DNA from: Phreatobacter sp.
Lineage (GTDB): Bacteria; Pseudomonadota; Alphaproteobacteria; Rhizobiales; Phreatobacteraceae
DNA length: 64,000 nucleotides
Direction of reading: 5' to 3'
Assembly (NCBI RefSeq): GCF_016793595.1
Contig: NZ_JAEULY010000015.1
Coordinates: 248,001-312,000 of the forward strand
Below the pieces are notes generated by a model. It had not been told where the DNA came from, did no database searches, and saw only the letters and a list, made by a program, of their open reading frames with translations. Every line of letters starts with the position of its first letter. The first letter of the stretch is position 1. The translations under genes and the position numbers were made by a program. Positions 17,247 through 24,611 of the stretch are shown in pieces.

Positions 17247-17483
17247 TCAGGCCGCGTCCGGATCGAGCAGGCGGTGCAGGTGAACGATGAAGTAGCGCAT
17301 ATGCGCATTGTCCACGGTCTGCTGCGCCTTGCCCTTCCAGGCGGCGTGAGCGGCGGCGTAATTCGGATAGATGCCGACGACATCGACCTTCGACAGGTCG
17401 CGGAATTCGGTGCCGGCGAGATGGGTCAGCTCTCCGCCGAACACCAGATGAAGAAGCTGCTTGGATTCCTCAGTGCCCGCCAT
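17247..17483 (-). CDS. DUF4170 family protein
   Basis: A 78-residue protein of the DUF4170 family, found almost only in Alphaproteobacteria. The conserved stretch is VFGGELTHLAGTEFRDLSKVDVVGIYPNY across residues 14-42, followed by AHAAWKGKAQQTVDNAHMRYFIVHLHRLLDP. No function is known. The start at 17483 (MAGTEESKQL) gives the standard length; an in-frame extension to 17555 lacks similarity. It lies between the nucleotidase and acyltransferase genes of the lipid A cluster. Confidence 0.88.
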   Translation of the reverse strand: MAGTEESKQLLHLVFGGELTHLAGTEFRDLSKVDVVGIYPNYAAAHAAWKGKAQQTVDNAHMRYFIVHLHRLLDPDAA

Positions 17484-17535
17484 GGCAGCGATGTCCCCGT
17501 CTCGATAAGTCGTCGCGATGATCGTCCGGCGGCGG

Positions 17536-18306
17536 TCAGCTGCCGCGCCGCACAATGTCGTATAGCGGCGATCCGGCGCAAACCAGCGGAAAATGAACCG
17601 GAACCGGCCTGTTATAGACAGGAACAGCCCCGTCGAACCCGGTCAGCGATGCCCCCGCTTCCTGCACCAAAAGATCGGCAGCCGCAAGGTCCCAGTCATG
17701 GCTCTGGCCGCCGGCGAAGGCGGCGTCGATCTCGCCCGCCGCGACCTTGGCGAAGCGCAGTGCCAGCGAATGGACCTTCGGCAGCAGGATGGCGCCGCCG
17801 CGCTGCGCCTTGTCCAGCATGGGCTTCGGCCCCGCGACCCGCGCGCCCATCAGGCCCTCTCGCGTGCCAGCCGCGAGCCGGCGGCTGCCGAGATAGGCGC
17901 CATGGCCGCGCGCGGCGGTGAAGACGCGGCCGGCCTCGGGCTCTGCGAGGGCGGCGGCCACCGGGCGGCCATCGCGCACCACCGCGACCGATATCGTCCA
18001 GTCGGGCAGCCCGCCGGCAAAGGCGCGGGTGCCGTCGATCGGGTCGACGATGAAGACTTCGCGCCGGTCGAGCCGGGCGGGATCGTCGGCGGTTTCCTCG
18101 GACAGCCAGCCGAAGCCCGGCCGCGCCGCGCGCAGCTCCGTCTTCAGAAAGGTGTCGATGGCGATGTCGGCTTCCGTCACCGGCGAGGAATGGCCCTTGG
18201 TCCAGGTGCGCATGCTGGCGCGCGCATAGCCGAGCGCCATCGCGCCGGCACGCACGGCGAGATCGGACAGCAGGTCACGGAGCTGGAGATCCTCAGCGTC
18301 CGGCAA
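17536..18306 (-). CDS. Inositol monophosphatase family protein, likely 3'(2'),5'-bisphosphate nucleotidase (CysQ-like)
   Basis: Mg-dependent phosphatase of 256 residues. The metal-binding motifs are visible: GWLSEET near 70, VDPIDGTRAFAGGLPDW near 91-107 and HDWDLAAADLLVQEAGA near 213-229. In this neighbourhood the family member is usually called 3'(2'),5'-bisphosphate nucleotidase (removes the toxic sulfation by-product PAP), but an inositol or other sugar phosphatase role is possible. The start appears to be TTG at 18306, overlapping the pmbA stop by 14 bp. Confidence 0.87.
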   Translation of the reverse strand: MPDAEDLQLRDLLSDLAVRAGAMALGYARASMRTWTKGHSSPVTEADIAIDTFLKTELRAARPGFGWLSEETADDPARLDRREVFIVDPIDGTRAFAGGLPDWTISVAVVRDGRPVAAALAEPEAGRVFTAARGHGAYLGSRRLAAGTREGLMGARVAGPKPMLDKAQRGGAILLPKVHSLALRFAKVAAGEIDAAFAGGQSHDWDLAAADLLVQEAGASLTGFDGAVPVYNRPVPVHFPLVCAGSPLYDIVRRGS

Positions 18307-19642
18307 CGGTCAGCCCTTCCACCATGACGGTCGGCGCGTCGGTGCCATAGCGGAACGTCAGGTCGTTCGCCGGCGTCAGGTTGAGGAAGATGTCGGCGAG
18401 ATTGCCGGCAATGGTGATCTCCGCGACGGGAAAGGCCAGTTCGCCGTTCTCGATCCAGTAGCCCGAGCAGCCGCGCGAATAGTCGCCGGTGACCATGTTG
18501 ACGCCGTGGCCGATCATGTCGGTGACATAGAGCCCGTCCTTCACCGCGCCGATCATCGATTGGGGCGTCGCGGTACCGGCGGCGAGAAAGAGATTGGTCG
18601 CGCCGGGGGCCGGCGGCCCGCCGACGCCGCGCGAGGCATGGCCGGTCGTCTTCATGCCGAGTTCGCGGGCCGTCGCCGTATCGAGCAGCCAGCCGGTCAG
18701 CACGCCGTCGTCGACGAGGGTCATCGGCCGCGTCGCGACGCCGTCGCCATCGAAAGGCCGCGAGCCGAGGCCCCGGCGGCGATGCGGGTCGTCGACGATG
18801 GCGACACCCTGCCGGAACACGCGCTGGCCCAGCTTCTCGCGCAGAAAGGACGTGCCGCGCGCCACCGACTGGCCATTGGCCGCCGCCGCGAGATAGCCGG
18901 GGAAGCTGCCCGCCGTGCGCGGATCGAAGATCACGGGCACCTTGCGGGTATCGACCTTGCGGGGATTGAGGCGACGGACGGCGCGCTCTCCGGCGCTCCG
19001 GCCGATCGTCTCCGGCGCTTCGAGATCGGCGCGGTGACGCACCGAGGCGTAGTCGTAGTCGCGCTCCATGCCGGTGCCCTCGCCGGCAATGGCCGTGGTC
19101 GAGAAGGACGTGGACGAACCGAGCGAGACGCCCTCGAACCCGGTGGAGGTCACGAGCGCGAAGCCGCCGAGACCCGCGCCCGCGCCCGCGCCGCCCGACT
19201 TCGTGACGCCCGGCACGGCGAGCGCAGCGGCCTCGGCGCGGCGGGCGAGATCCTCCAGTTCCGCGACGCTGGTCAGCACCGGATCGAGGAGATCGAGGTC
19301 CGGCCAGTTGCGGGCGAGGTCGGCGGGGTCGGCGAGGCCGGCATAGGGGTCCTCGGGCGCGACCTTCGCGATGGCGACGGCCCGCTCGGCCAGCGCCGCG
19401 AAATCCTCGCGCGGATCGTTGGACGAGACGGAGGCGTTGCGGCGGCCGACGAAGACGCGCAGGCCGAGGTCGTCGCCCTCCGAACGTTCGGACCCCTCCA
19501 CCTTGCCCTCGCGCATCTGGACGCTGACGGACATGCCGCGCACGGCCATGACGTCGGCGGCGTCCGCGCCGGCCTTGCGCGCCGCATCGACGAGGCGGCG
19601 GGCCCGCTCGACGAGCGCGCCGGTATCGAGAAGATCGGTCAT
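18293..19642 (-). CDS. pmbA: TldD/PmbA family metalloprotease-like protein
   Basis: A 449-residue TldE/PmbA-type protein. In E. coli, TldD-TldE form a heterodimeric protease that matures microcin B17 and degrades the CcdA antitoxin; the PmbA half lacks the zinc motif. Family features are the N-terminal SVQMREGKVEGSERSEGDDLGLRVFVG region and the C-terminal TGDYSRGCSGYWIENGELAFPVAEITIAGNL block, each read in parts. It heads the minus-strand lipid A cluster. No TldD partner lies in the window. Confidence 0.92.
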   Translation of the reverse strand: MTDLLDTGALVERARRLVDAARKAGADAADVMAVRGMSVSVQMREGKVEGSERSEGDDLGLRVFVGRRNASVSSNDPREDFAALAERAVAIAKVAPEDPYAGLADPADLARNWPDLDLLDPVLTSVAELEDLARRAEAAALAVPGVTKSGGAGAGAGLGGFALVTSTGFEGVSLGSSTSFSTTAIAGEGTGMERDYDYASVRHRADLEAPETIGRSAGERAVRRLNPRKVDTRKVPVIFDPRTAGSFPGYLAAAANGQSVARGTSFLREKLGQRVFRQGVAIVDDPHRRRGLGSRPFDGDGVATRPMTLVDDGVLTGWLLDTATARELGMKTTGHASRGVGGPPAPGATNLFLAAGTATPQSMIGAVKDGLYVTDMIGHGVNMVTGDYSRGCSGYWIENGELAFPVAEITIAGNLADIFLNLTPANDLTFRYGTDAPTVMVEGLTVAGR

Positions 19643-19992
19643 GAAGGGCCTTGGAAAGGAACCGGGCGGGAAGCAGTGTCCTCCCCCGTGTAGGCATCGC
19701 GGCAGGCCGTTTCAAGGCACGGCCTCCGCGCCGGCGTCCGCCGGGGAGCGCGCCACGAACAGATTCCGTTCATCCTGTCGGTGAAGCTCCCGGAAAGCAC
19801 GCCCGCCAAGTGTTCGGAAAGCAAGCTCCCCAAGCCTTTCTCAAGCATAGGGAATGATGGCGACTTTCCCCGGTCGGATTGAGGTCCGTTTAACCGTCCG
19901 CCTTAAGCTCCCCGACAAGGAATGCTGCGACAGTCCTCCCAACGAAGGGACGAGAGCCTGAGCACAGGCCATAGATCCCAGGGAGCATACCA
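19643..19992. other. Divergent intergenic region pmbA / DUF6101 gene
   Basis: About 350 bp without a gene. The part from 19850 to 19920 is less GC-rich. A weak promoter-like pair, TTGAGG (19879-19884) and TTAAGC (19903-19908) with 18 bp between, faces the DUF6101 gene. TTAA occurs twice with a 9-bp spacer, not the 7-bp spacer of a CtrA site. Nothing else is recognised. Confidence 0.4.
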
Positions 19993-20568
19993 GTGTCGCG
20001 TCAGACAGAGCCCGGCGGTGCCGCCGCCGGGATCGGGGCCGCCTTGCGCCTCGATCCCACTCATCTTCCCGCCCGCTACTCCGCGCCCGACAAGGGCGCG
20101 GATGGCGGCCAGCGGTCCATCGACCTCTCGGCCAGCCGGGTGGTGATCCGCCGGACCGCCTCGGGCGCGCGGATGAAGCTGCAGCTGCCGGTCAGCGCCT
20201 ATCAGGGCGTCGCGGTGCGGCTCGCGGAGCCCGCGCAGGCCGATGCCGTCGAAGTCGTCCTCGTCCATGCCGATCCCGGCCTCAGCGTGCCGCTGTTCTC
20301 GGCCGGCGATACCGCCGACGTGGTCGCCGAATGGCAGCGCTGGGGCAATGCCCTCGCCATGCCGCTGCTGATCAGCCAACCCGACGGCTCGCTGCGCGAG
20401 GCCTTCGCCCGCATGGGCGCCGTCGCCCTCGGCAAGCCCGGCCCGCGTCGCCGCCGCCGCTCGGCGCTGCGCGCCCGCCGGCCGCAGGCCCTGATGCGCC
20501 GCCGGCCCGGCCGCGCGCTCGCCGGCCAGCCGGTGCATCGCGAACGCGAGATCATCGCCCGCAACTGA
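19993..20568 (+). CDS. DUF6101 family protein
   Basis: A 191-residue soluble protein with a GTG start, matching a small Hyphomicrobiales family (DUF6101). The core reads RSIDLSASRVVIRRTASGARMKL and VPVSAYQGVAVRL-like segments followed by an aspartate/valine-rich beta region (about 40-130). The C-terminal 45 residues are strongly basic (multiple RRRRR and RRPGR runs), which suggests nucleic acid or membrane contact. No function is known. It is 121 bp upstream of the DsbA-like gene on the same strand. Confidence 0.75.
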   Translation: MSRQTEPGGAAAGIGAALRLDPTHLPARYSAPDKGADGGQRSIDLSASRVVIRRTASGARMKLQLPVSAYQGVAVRLAEPAQADAVEVVLVHADPGLSVPLFSAGDTADVVAEWQRWGNALAMPLLISQPDGSLREAFARMGAVALGKPGPRRRRRSALRARRPQALMRRRPGRALAGQPVHREREIIARN

Positions 20569-20689
20569 CGATCCTCGCGCAAGCGTGACTTTCTGCGGTC
20601 TTCATGTGACGGCCCCGATGTTGCCACGCCTTCGGGGGAGGGTTATGCCCTGTCGATCCGGCCTCTCCGGCCGCCCGAGGACATGATCC

Positions 20690-21388
20690 ATGCTGTCGCG
20701 CCGCCATCTTCTGGAAGGTTCCGCCGCCCTCGGGCTGGCTTCCACCCTCGGGACCCTGCCGCTCGCCGGCCCGGCTTCGGCGCAGGCCCGCCGTCCGGCC
20801 GCCGAGCGCGTCAATGTCGAGGAACTGATGCAGCCGGGCCCGCTCGGCGACGTCGTGCTCGGCAAGGCCGACGCGCCGGTGACCATCGTCGAATATGCCT
20901 CGCTGACCTGCGGGCACTGCGCGACCTTCCACACCACGATCCTGCCCGAACTCAAGAAGAAATATATCGAGACGGGCAAAGCCAAGCTGGTGTTCCGCGA
21001 ATTCGCCCTGAACCAGCTCGACGCCGCCGTCTATATGCTGACGCGCTGCGCGCTCAACGCCGACGGCAAGACCGAGGGCGGCGATCAGGCCCGCTATTTC
21101 GCGCTGATCGACGTGTTCTTCCAGCAGCAGCGGACCTGGGCCTTCGGCGGCAATCCGCTGGAAGCCGTGACCGCCATCACGCGGCAGGCCGGCATCACGC
21201 AGGCGCAGTTCGAGGCCTGTCTCAACAACCAGCCGATCCTCGATGCGCTGAACTCCACCCGCGAGCGCGCCGCCAACGTCTTCGGCGTCGATTCGACTCC
21301 CACCTTCTTCATCAACGGCCGCCGCATGCTGGGCGCCCAACCTGTCGCCGAGTTCGAGAAGGTCATCGATCCGCTGCTGCCGGCCTGA
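20690..21388 (+). CDS. DsbA family thiol oxidoreductase, probably Tat-exported
   Basis: Thioredoxin-fold periplasmic protein, 232 residues. The N-terminus MLSRRHLLEGSAALGLAS contains a twin-arginine-like motif and ends in an AxA site near residue 31. The redox motif CGHC is at residues 74-77, and the cis-proline region is STPTFFINGRRM near 202-213. It likely introduces or isomerises disulfides, or reduces a specific partner; family members of this BdbD/DsbA type vary. It converges on the ATP synthase operon and is followed by an interspersed repeat and a strong shared terminator. Confidence 0.9.
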   Translation: MLSRRHLLEGSAALGLASTLGTLPLAGPASAQARRPAAERVNVEELMQPGPLGDVVLGKADAPVTIVEYASLTCGHCATFHTTILPELKKKYIETGKAKLVFREFALNQLDAAVYMLTRCALNADGKTEGGDQARYFALIDVFFQQQRTWAFGGNPLEAVTAITRQAGITQAQFEACLNNQPILDALNSTRERAANVFGVDSTPTFFINGRRMLGAQPVAEFEKVIDPLLPA

Positions 21389-21423
21389 CGACCGCCCCTG
21401 CGGAGCGTTGCGGGGTCGCGCGC

Positions 21424-21514
21424 CGTCATGCCCGGCCTTGTGCCGGGCAGCCACGACTTGAACACGACGCCATGAAGGAATTCGTGGATGGCCGGGCCAG
21501 GCCCGGCCATGACG
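21424..21514 (+). repeat. Intergenic palindromic repeat, copy A
   Basis: A 91-bp element that begins CGTCATG and ends CATGACG, with inner arms of the form CCCGGC..GCCGGGC and GGCCGGG..CCCGGCC. The core contains ACTTGAACACGAC and GGAATTCGTGGATG. It is one of five related copies in the window (others at 27676, 35001, 39246 and 47254), all between genes. Confidence 0.8.
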
Positions 21515-21586
21515 CGGAGGCCTTTGCCCGACGGTTCCGGCAAGCCGGAGACTTCGTGCCCACAGGCGAAACTTCCTGCCCGCAAA

Positions 21587-21625
21587 CGAAAAGGCCGCCG
21601 AGGGATCGCCCCGGCGGCCTTTTCG
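21587..21625. terminator. Bidirectional intrinsic terminator between the DsbA-like gene and atpF
   Basis: A perfect 14-bp inverted repeat (21587-21600 and 21612-21625) with an 11-nt loop. The stem ends in AAAA on one side and TTTT on the other, so each strand shows a GC-rich hairpin followed by U residues. It should terminate both the plus-strand DsbA-like transcript and the minus-strand ATP synthase operon. Confidence 0.85.
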
Positions 21626-21664
21626 GTATGTCCGTTGCCGGCCGACGAGGCCGGCTGAATGGGG

Positions 21665-22144
21665 TCAGTTCAGCTTCGACTTCACTTCGTCGATGCCGGC
21701 CTTGATGAAGGCCTCGCCGCCCGCGCCCTTGGCGAGGTCGGCAAGCACGGCGCCGGCGGCGGAGGTCGCCACATCGGCGGCGGCGGCGCGCACGTCGGCG
21801 ATCGCCTGCGCCTCGGCCTGGGCGATCTTGGTCTCGGCCATCTTGGTGCGGCGCGCGACAAAGTCTTCCATCTTCGCCTTGGCTTCGGCGGCGAGACGCT
21901 CGGCGTCGGCCTTGGCGGCGACGACGATGTCCTTGGCCTCCTGCTCGGCGGCGGTCTGACGCTTCCGGTAGTCGGCGACGATGGCCTCGGCCTCCTCACG
22001 CAGGCGCTTGGCCTCGGCGAGGTCGGACGCGATGCGGGCCGAGCGCGCGTCGAGCGCATTCAGCAGGCTGGTATGGGCGCCCATCTTCCAGGCGATGGCG
22101 AAGAAAATGAGAAGGCCGATCCAGATCGGCAGATATTCGCTCAT
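21665..22144 (-). CDS. atpF: F0F1 ATP synthase subunit b
   Basis: Peripheral-stalk subunit, 159 residues, with one N-terminal membrane helix (about 7-20, PIWIGLLIFFAIAW) and a long charged alpha-helical coiled coil rich in Ala, Glu, Lys and Arg. It links F0 to F1 in the inner membrane. It is the last gene of the F0 operon, 10 bp after the b' gene. Having both b and b' is normal in phototrophic and many other Alphaproteobacteria. Confidence 0.94.
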   Translation of the reverse strand: MSEYLPIWIGLLIFFAIAWKMGAHTSLLNALDARSARIASDLAEAKRLREEAEAIVADYRKRQTAAEQEAKDIVVAAKADAERLAAEAKAKMEDFVARRTKMAETKIAQAEAQAIADVRAAAADVATSAAGAVLADLAKGAGGEAFIKAGIDEVKSKLN

Positions 22145-22154
22145 CCGGACCTCC

Positions 22155-22688
22155 TCAGCTCTTCAGCGCGGCGTCGACGGCGGATTCGACACGCGCAGCC
22201 TCAGCCTTCGCGCCGGCAAGGCGCTCGACGATGGCGTGCGCAGCATCCACCGCGATGGACCGCACGTTGCCCATGGCCGTCGTGCGGGCCGTGGCGATCT
22301 GGGCCTCGGCGGCGGACAGGTCGGCCGCGAGCTTCGCCTCGAGCGACTTGCGCTCGGTATCAGACTGACCGGTGATCTTGCCGCGCGTCTCGGCCGCGAT
22401 GGCCTGGGCGTTGGCGCGAGCCTCGGCCAGCGACTTCTCGTAGGAGGCCGTGGCTGCGTCAGCCTCCGCCTTCATCGACTGGGCAGCGGCGAGATCGGCC
22501 GCGATGCGACCGGAGCGCTCCTCCAGGATGCCGCCGATGCGCGGCGCGATGTGCCGCGACATCAGGTAGTAGAGCAGGCCGAAGGCGATCGCCAGCCACA
22601 GGAGCTGCGACCCGTAGGTCTCGACCCGGAAGGCCGGGAAGCCGCCTTTGGACGGGACTTGCGTCCCGGAAGTGGTGTTCGTCGCCAT
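22155..22688 (-). CDS. F0F1 ATP synthase subunit b'
   Basis: Second, divergent b-type stalk subunit, 177 residues. A Thr/Ser/Gly-rich N-terminal extension of about 20 residues precedes the membrane helix (about 28-44, SQLLWLAIAFGLLYYLMS), then a long coiled coil. It sits between atpE and atpF, the usual position of atpG/atpF' in this group. The gap to atpE is 143 bp and holds two hairpins. Confidence 0.94.
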   Translation of the reverse strand: MATNTTSGTQVPSKGGFPAFRVETYGSQLLWLAIAFGLLYYLMSRHIAPRIGGILEERSGRIAADLAAAQSMKAEADAATASYEKSLAEARANAQAIAAETRGKITGQSDTERKSLEAKLAADLSAAEAQIATARTTAMGNVRSIAVDAAHAIVERLAGAKAEAARVESAVDAALKS

Positions 22689-22742
22689 TGCGGCACCCTA
22701 TCGGCGTGCCCGGGCTTCTCGCCCGTCACGCGAAATCGAAGG

Positions 22743-22806
22743 CCGGCCGCGAGGCCGGGCGGTGAACGCCGGAACGGCCGCGACGGCGGAGCCCCGAGGC
22801 TCCGCC
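22743..22806 (-). promoter_or_regulatory. Two intercistronic hairpins between atpE and the b' gene
   Basis: A perfect 9-bp stem (GGCGGAGCC / GGCTCCGCC, 22785-22806, 4-nt loop) lies 25 bp past the atpE stop. A second perfect 6-bp stem with a 4-nt loop lies at 22743-22758. Neither has a U-tract in the direction of transcription. Such structures could stabilise the atpE message or weaken read-through, helping produce the high c to b' ratio the enzyme needs; this is inference. Confidence 0.5.
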
Positions 22807-22831
22807 ACGCAGCCGGGACGCCCGCCGCGGA

Positions 22832-23059
22832 TCAGACCACGAAGAGCAGGACGAGGGCGACGACGAGCGCGAAGATGCCGAGGCCTTCCGCGAGCGCCGC
22901 GCCGACGATGGCGTTGGTGAACTGGCCGGCCGCGGCCGACGGGTTGCGCAGGGCGCCGGCAACGAAGTTGCCGAAGATGTTGCCCACGCCCATGGCGGCG
23001 AGGCCCATGCCGAGGCAAGCGAGACCAGCGCCGAGGAACTTGGCTGCAACCGGATCCAT
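22832..23059 (-). CDS. atpE: F0F1 ATP synthase subunit c
   Basis: Proteolipid of the rotor ring, 75 residues, two membrane helices joined by a polar loop ([11 protein letters not shown], about 36-46). The proton-binding carboxylate is the glutamate in [11 protein letters not shown] (about E58) in helix 2. The GxGxG-type helix 1 ([21 protein letters not shown]) is typical of alphaproteobacterial subunit c. It lies 61 bp after atpB. Confidence 0.97.
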   Translation of the reverse strand: MDPVAAKFLGAGLACLGMGLAAMGVGNIFGNFVAGALRNPSAAAGQFTNAIVGAALAEGLGIFALVVALVLLFVV

Positions 23060-23120
23060 TTTGAACTCCTGTGAGGTGTTGGGAGCGAAGGGAGGATTAG
23101 CGACCTGCCGTCACCGATAA

Positions 23121-23870
23121 TCAGTGATGGCCAGGATGGAGGGCGTCGTTGAGGTAGATGCAGGTCAGGATCGTGAAGACATAGGCCTGCAGGACAGCGA
23201 CGAGGAATTCGAGCGCGGTGAGCGCGGTGATCATGAAGACCGGCAGAACCGAGCCGACCATGCCGACGGCGCCGGCACCGGCCATCGCGACGACGAAGCC
23301 GGCGAAGACCTTCAGCGCGATATGGCCGGCGGTCATGTTGCCGAACAGACGCAGCGACAGCGAGATCGGCCGCGACAGGAAGGAGATCACCTCGATGACC
23401 ACGATGATCGGCAGGATCGCCTTCGGCAGGCCCGACGGCGCGAACAGCGCGAACCAGTGGGTGCCGTGCTTCATGATGCCGTAGATGATGACCGTCGAGA
23501 TGACCAGCAGCGCCAGGGCGGCGGTGATGACGACGTGGCTGGTGACCGTGAAGGCGCCGGGAATCATGCCGATCAGGTTGGAGAACAGCACGAACATGAA
23601 CAGCGAGAAGACCAGCGGGAAGAACCGCATGCCGTCGGTGCCGGCGGTTTGCCTGACCGTGCCGGCGACGAATTCATAGGCGAGCTCCGCCATCGACTGC
23701 ATGCGCGTCGGAACCAGGCGGCGCCCGCTCGTCGACAGCAGCAGGAAGGCCGCCGTCAACCCGACGATGATGAACATGTGCAGGGCGGAATTGGTGAAGG
23801 CGAAGTCGGCGTTGCCGACCTTGATCGGAACGATGGGGACGAGCTCGAACTGTTTGATCGGATCGGCCAT
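23121..23870 (-). CDS. atpB: F0F1 ATP synthase subunit a
   Basis: Stator membrane subunit, 249 residues with five to six helices, forming the proton half-channels beside the c ring. The essential arginine lies in [14 protein letters not shown], and the C-terminal [21 protein letters not shown] block is highly conserved. It is 48 bp after atpI and heads the a-c-b'-b order typical of split F0 operons in Alphaproteobacteria; the F1 genes are not in the window. Confidence 0.97.
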   Translation of the reverse strand: MADPIKQFELVPIVPIKVGNADFAFTNSALHMFIIVGLTAAFLLLSTSGRRLVPTRMQSMAELAYEFVAGTVRQTAGTDGMRFFPLVFSLFMFVLFSNLIGMIPGAFTVTSHVVITAALALLVISTVIIYGIMKHGTHWFALFAPSGLPKAILPIIVVIEVISFLSRPISLSLRLFGNMTAGHIALKVFAGFVVAMAGAGAVGMVGSVLPVFMITALTALEFLVAVLQAYVFTILTCIYLNDALHPGHH

Positions 23871-23918
23871 CGCCGGTCTGCTCCCGCATGCGATCTAGTC
23901 GGTGATCGGACCAGCTTC

Positions 23919-24269
23919 TCAGCCGCCCCGATTGGCCCGCTGGGCCGATCTGACGAGGTTGTAGATACCCGTCGCGAAGCCCAGCAGAAGAAACACGATG
24001 AGACCCCAGGGCCGCGTTCCGGCGAACCGATCCACCAGCCAGCCGATCAGCGCGCCGGCGATAACGCCGGACACGAAATCGGCGGAGAAGCGGAAGAGCT
24101 TCACCAGGCCAGACGGCTCAACCGCCGCTTGGCCAACCGGCGCCGTGCCCGAGGTCCGCTGCTGCTCGTAGGCTGCAAGCTTGGACTCGAGGGCGCGGCG
24201 ACGCGCGTCGAGGTCGGCTTCTGTCGGTGGGCCCTGATCCGATCCCTGTCTTTTTCCGTCTTCCACCAT
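23919..24269 (-). CDS. atpI: AtpI family protein (ATP synthase assembly factor)
   Basis: A 116-residue protein with a charged N-terminal half and two membrane helices (about 57-70 and 80-98) separated by a short loop containing GWLVDRFAGTRPWG. AtpI assists c-ring assembly or Mg uptake in other bacteria and is not part of the finished enzyme. The start at 24269 (MVEDGKRQGS) is chosen; an in-frame extension to 24350 shows no similarity. It is the first gene of the F0 operon. Confidence 0.88.
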   Translation of the reverse strand: MVEDGKRQGSDQGPPTEADLDARRRALESKLAAYEQQRTSGTAPVGQAAVEPSGLVKLFRFSADFVSGVIAGALIGWLVDRFAGTRPWGLIVFLLLGFATGIYNLVRSAQRANRGG

Positions 24270-24401
24270 GCCAACCTCGTCGGCCGGGCGGTCGTCGGAG
24301 CAAAAACACCGGAAAGAAGCCGGTTTGCCACCCCCGAAAGCCGGGCACACCTATAGTGATGCGGCGAAAAGGTGTCAAGGATCGCCGATCCATGTTCAAG
24401 G

Positions 24402-24430
24402 CATTGATATTGCTTGATATTACTTCAATG
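24402..24430 (+). promoter_or_regulatory. AT-rich repeats upstream of the amine oxidase gene
   Basis: Two direct copies of TTGATATT start exactly 10 bp apart (24404 and 24414), one helical turn. They sit inside an inverted repeat CATTGA-N17-TCAATG (24402-24407 and 24425-24430). This is unusually AT-rich for the window and lies about 180 bp before the amine oxidase start, so it is a candidate regulator site for it or for the divergent atpI. Confidence 0.4.
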
Positions 24431-24611
24431 GAACCGATTGTCGCCCCTGCTCTGCGACAACACGCGCGCACTGCAGCATGCGGCACGCAAGGCTAGCCTT
24501 TGCCGCGAGATCGCAGGCAAACTCCGGCGCGGAAGCGATACGCTTCGTCCGCAGGCGGGCCGCGACCGGGGCCGCCAGGCCCGCGGCGACTTTCGACCAT
24601 GGGGACACCGC

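Noticed and set aside
19890..19906. Possible CtrA site with two TTAA boxes
   Set aside because: The boxes are separated by 9 bp, not the 7 bp of the CtrA consensus.
23124..24356. A 410-codon plus-strand frame across atpB and atpI
   Set aside because: It is antisense to two well-supported ATP synthase genes, is extremely rich in Asp, Arg and Glu, and has no domain.
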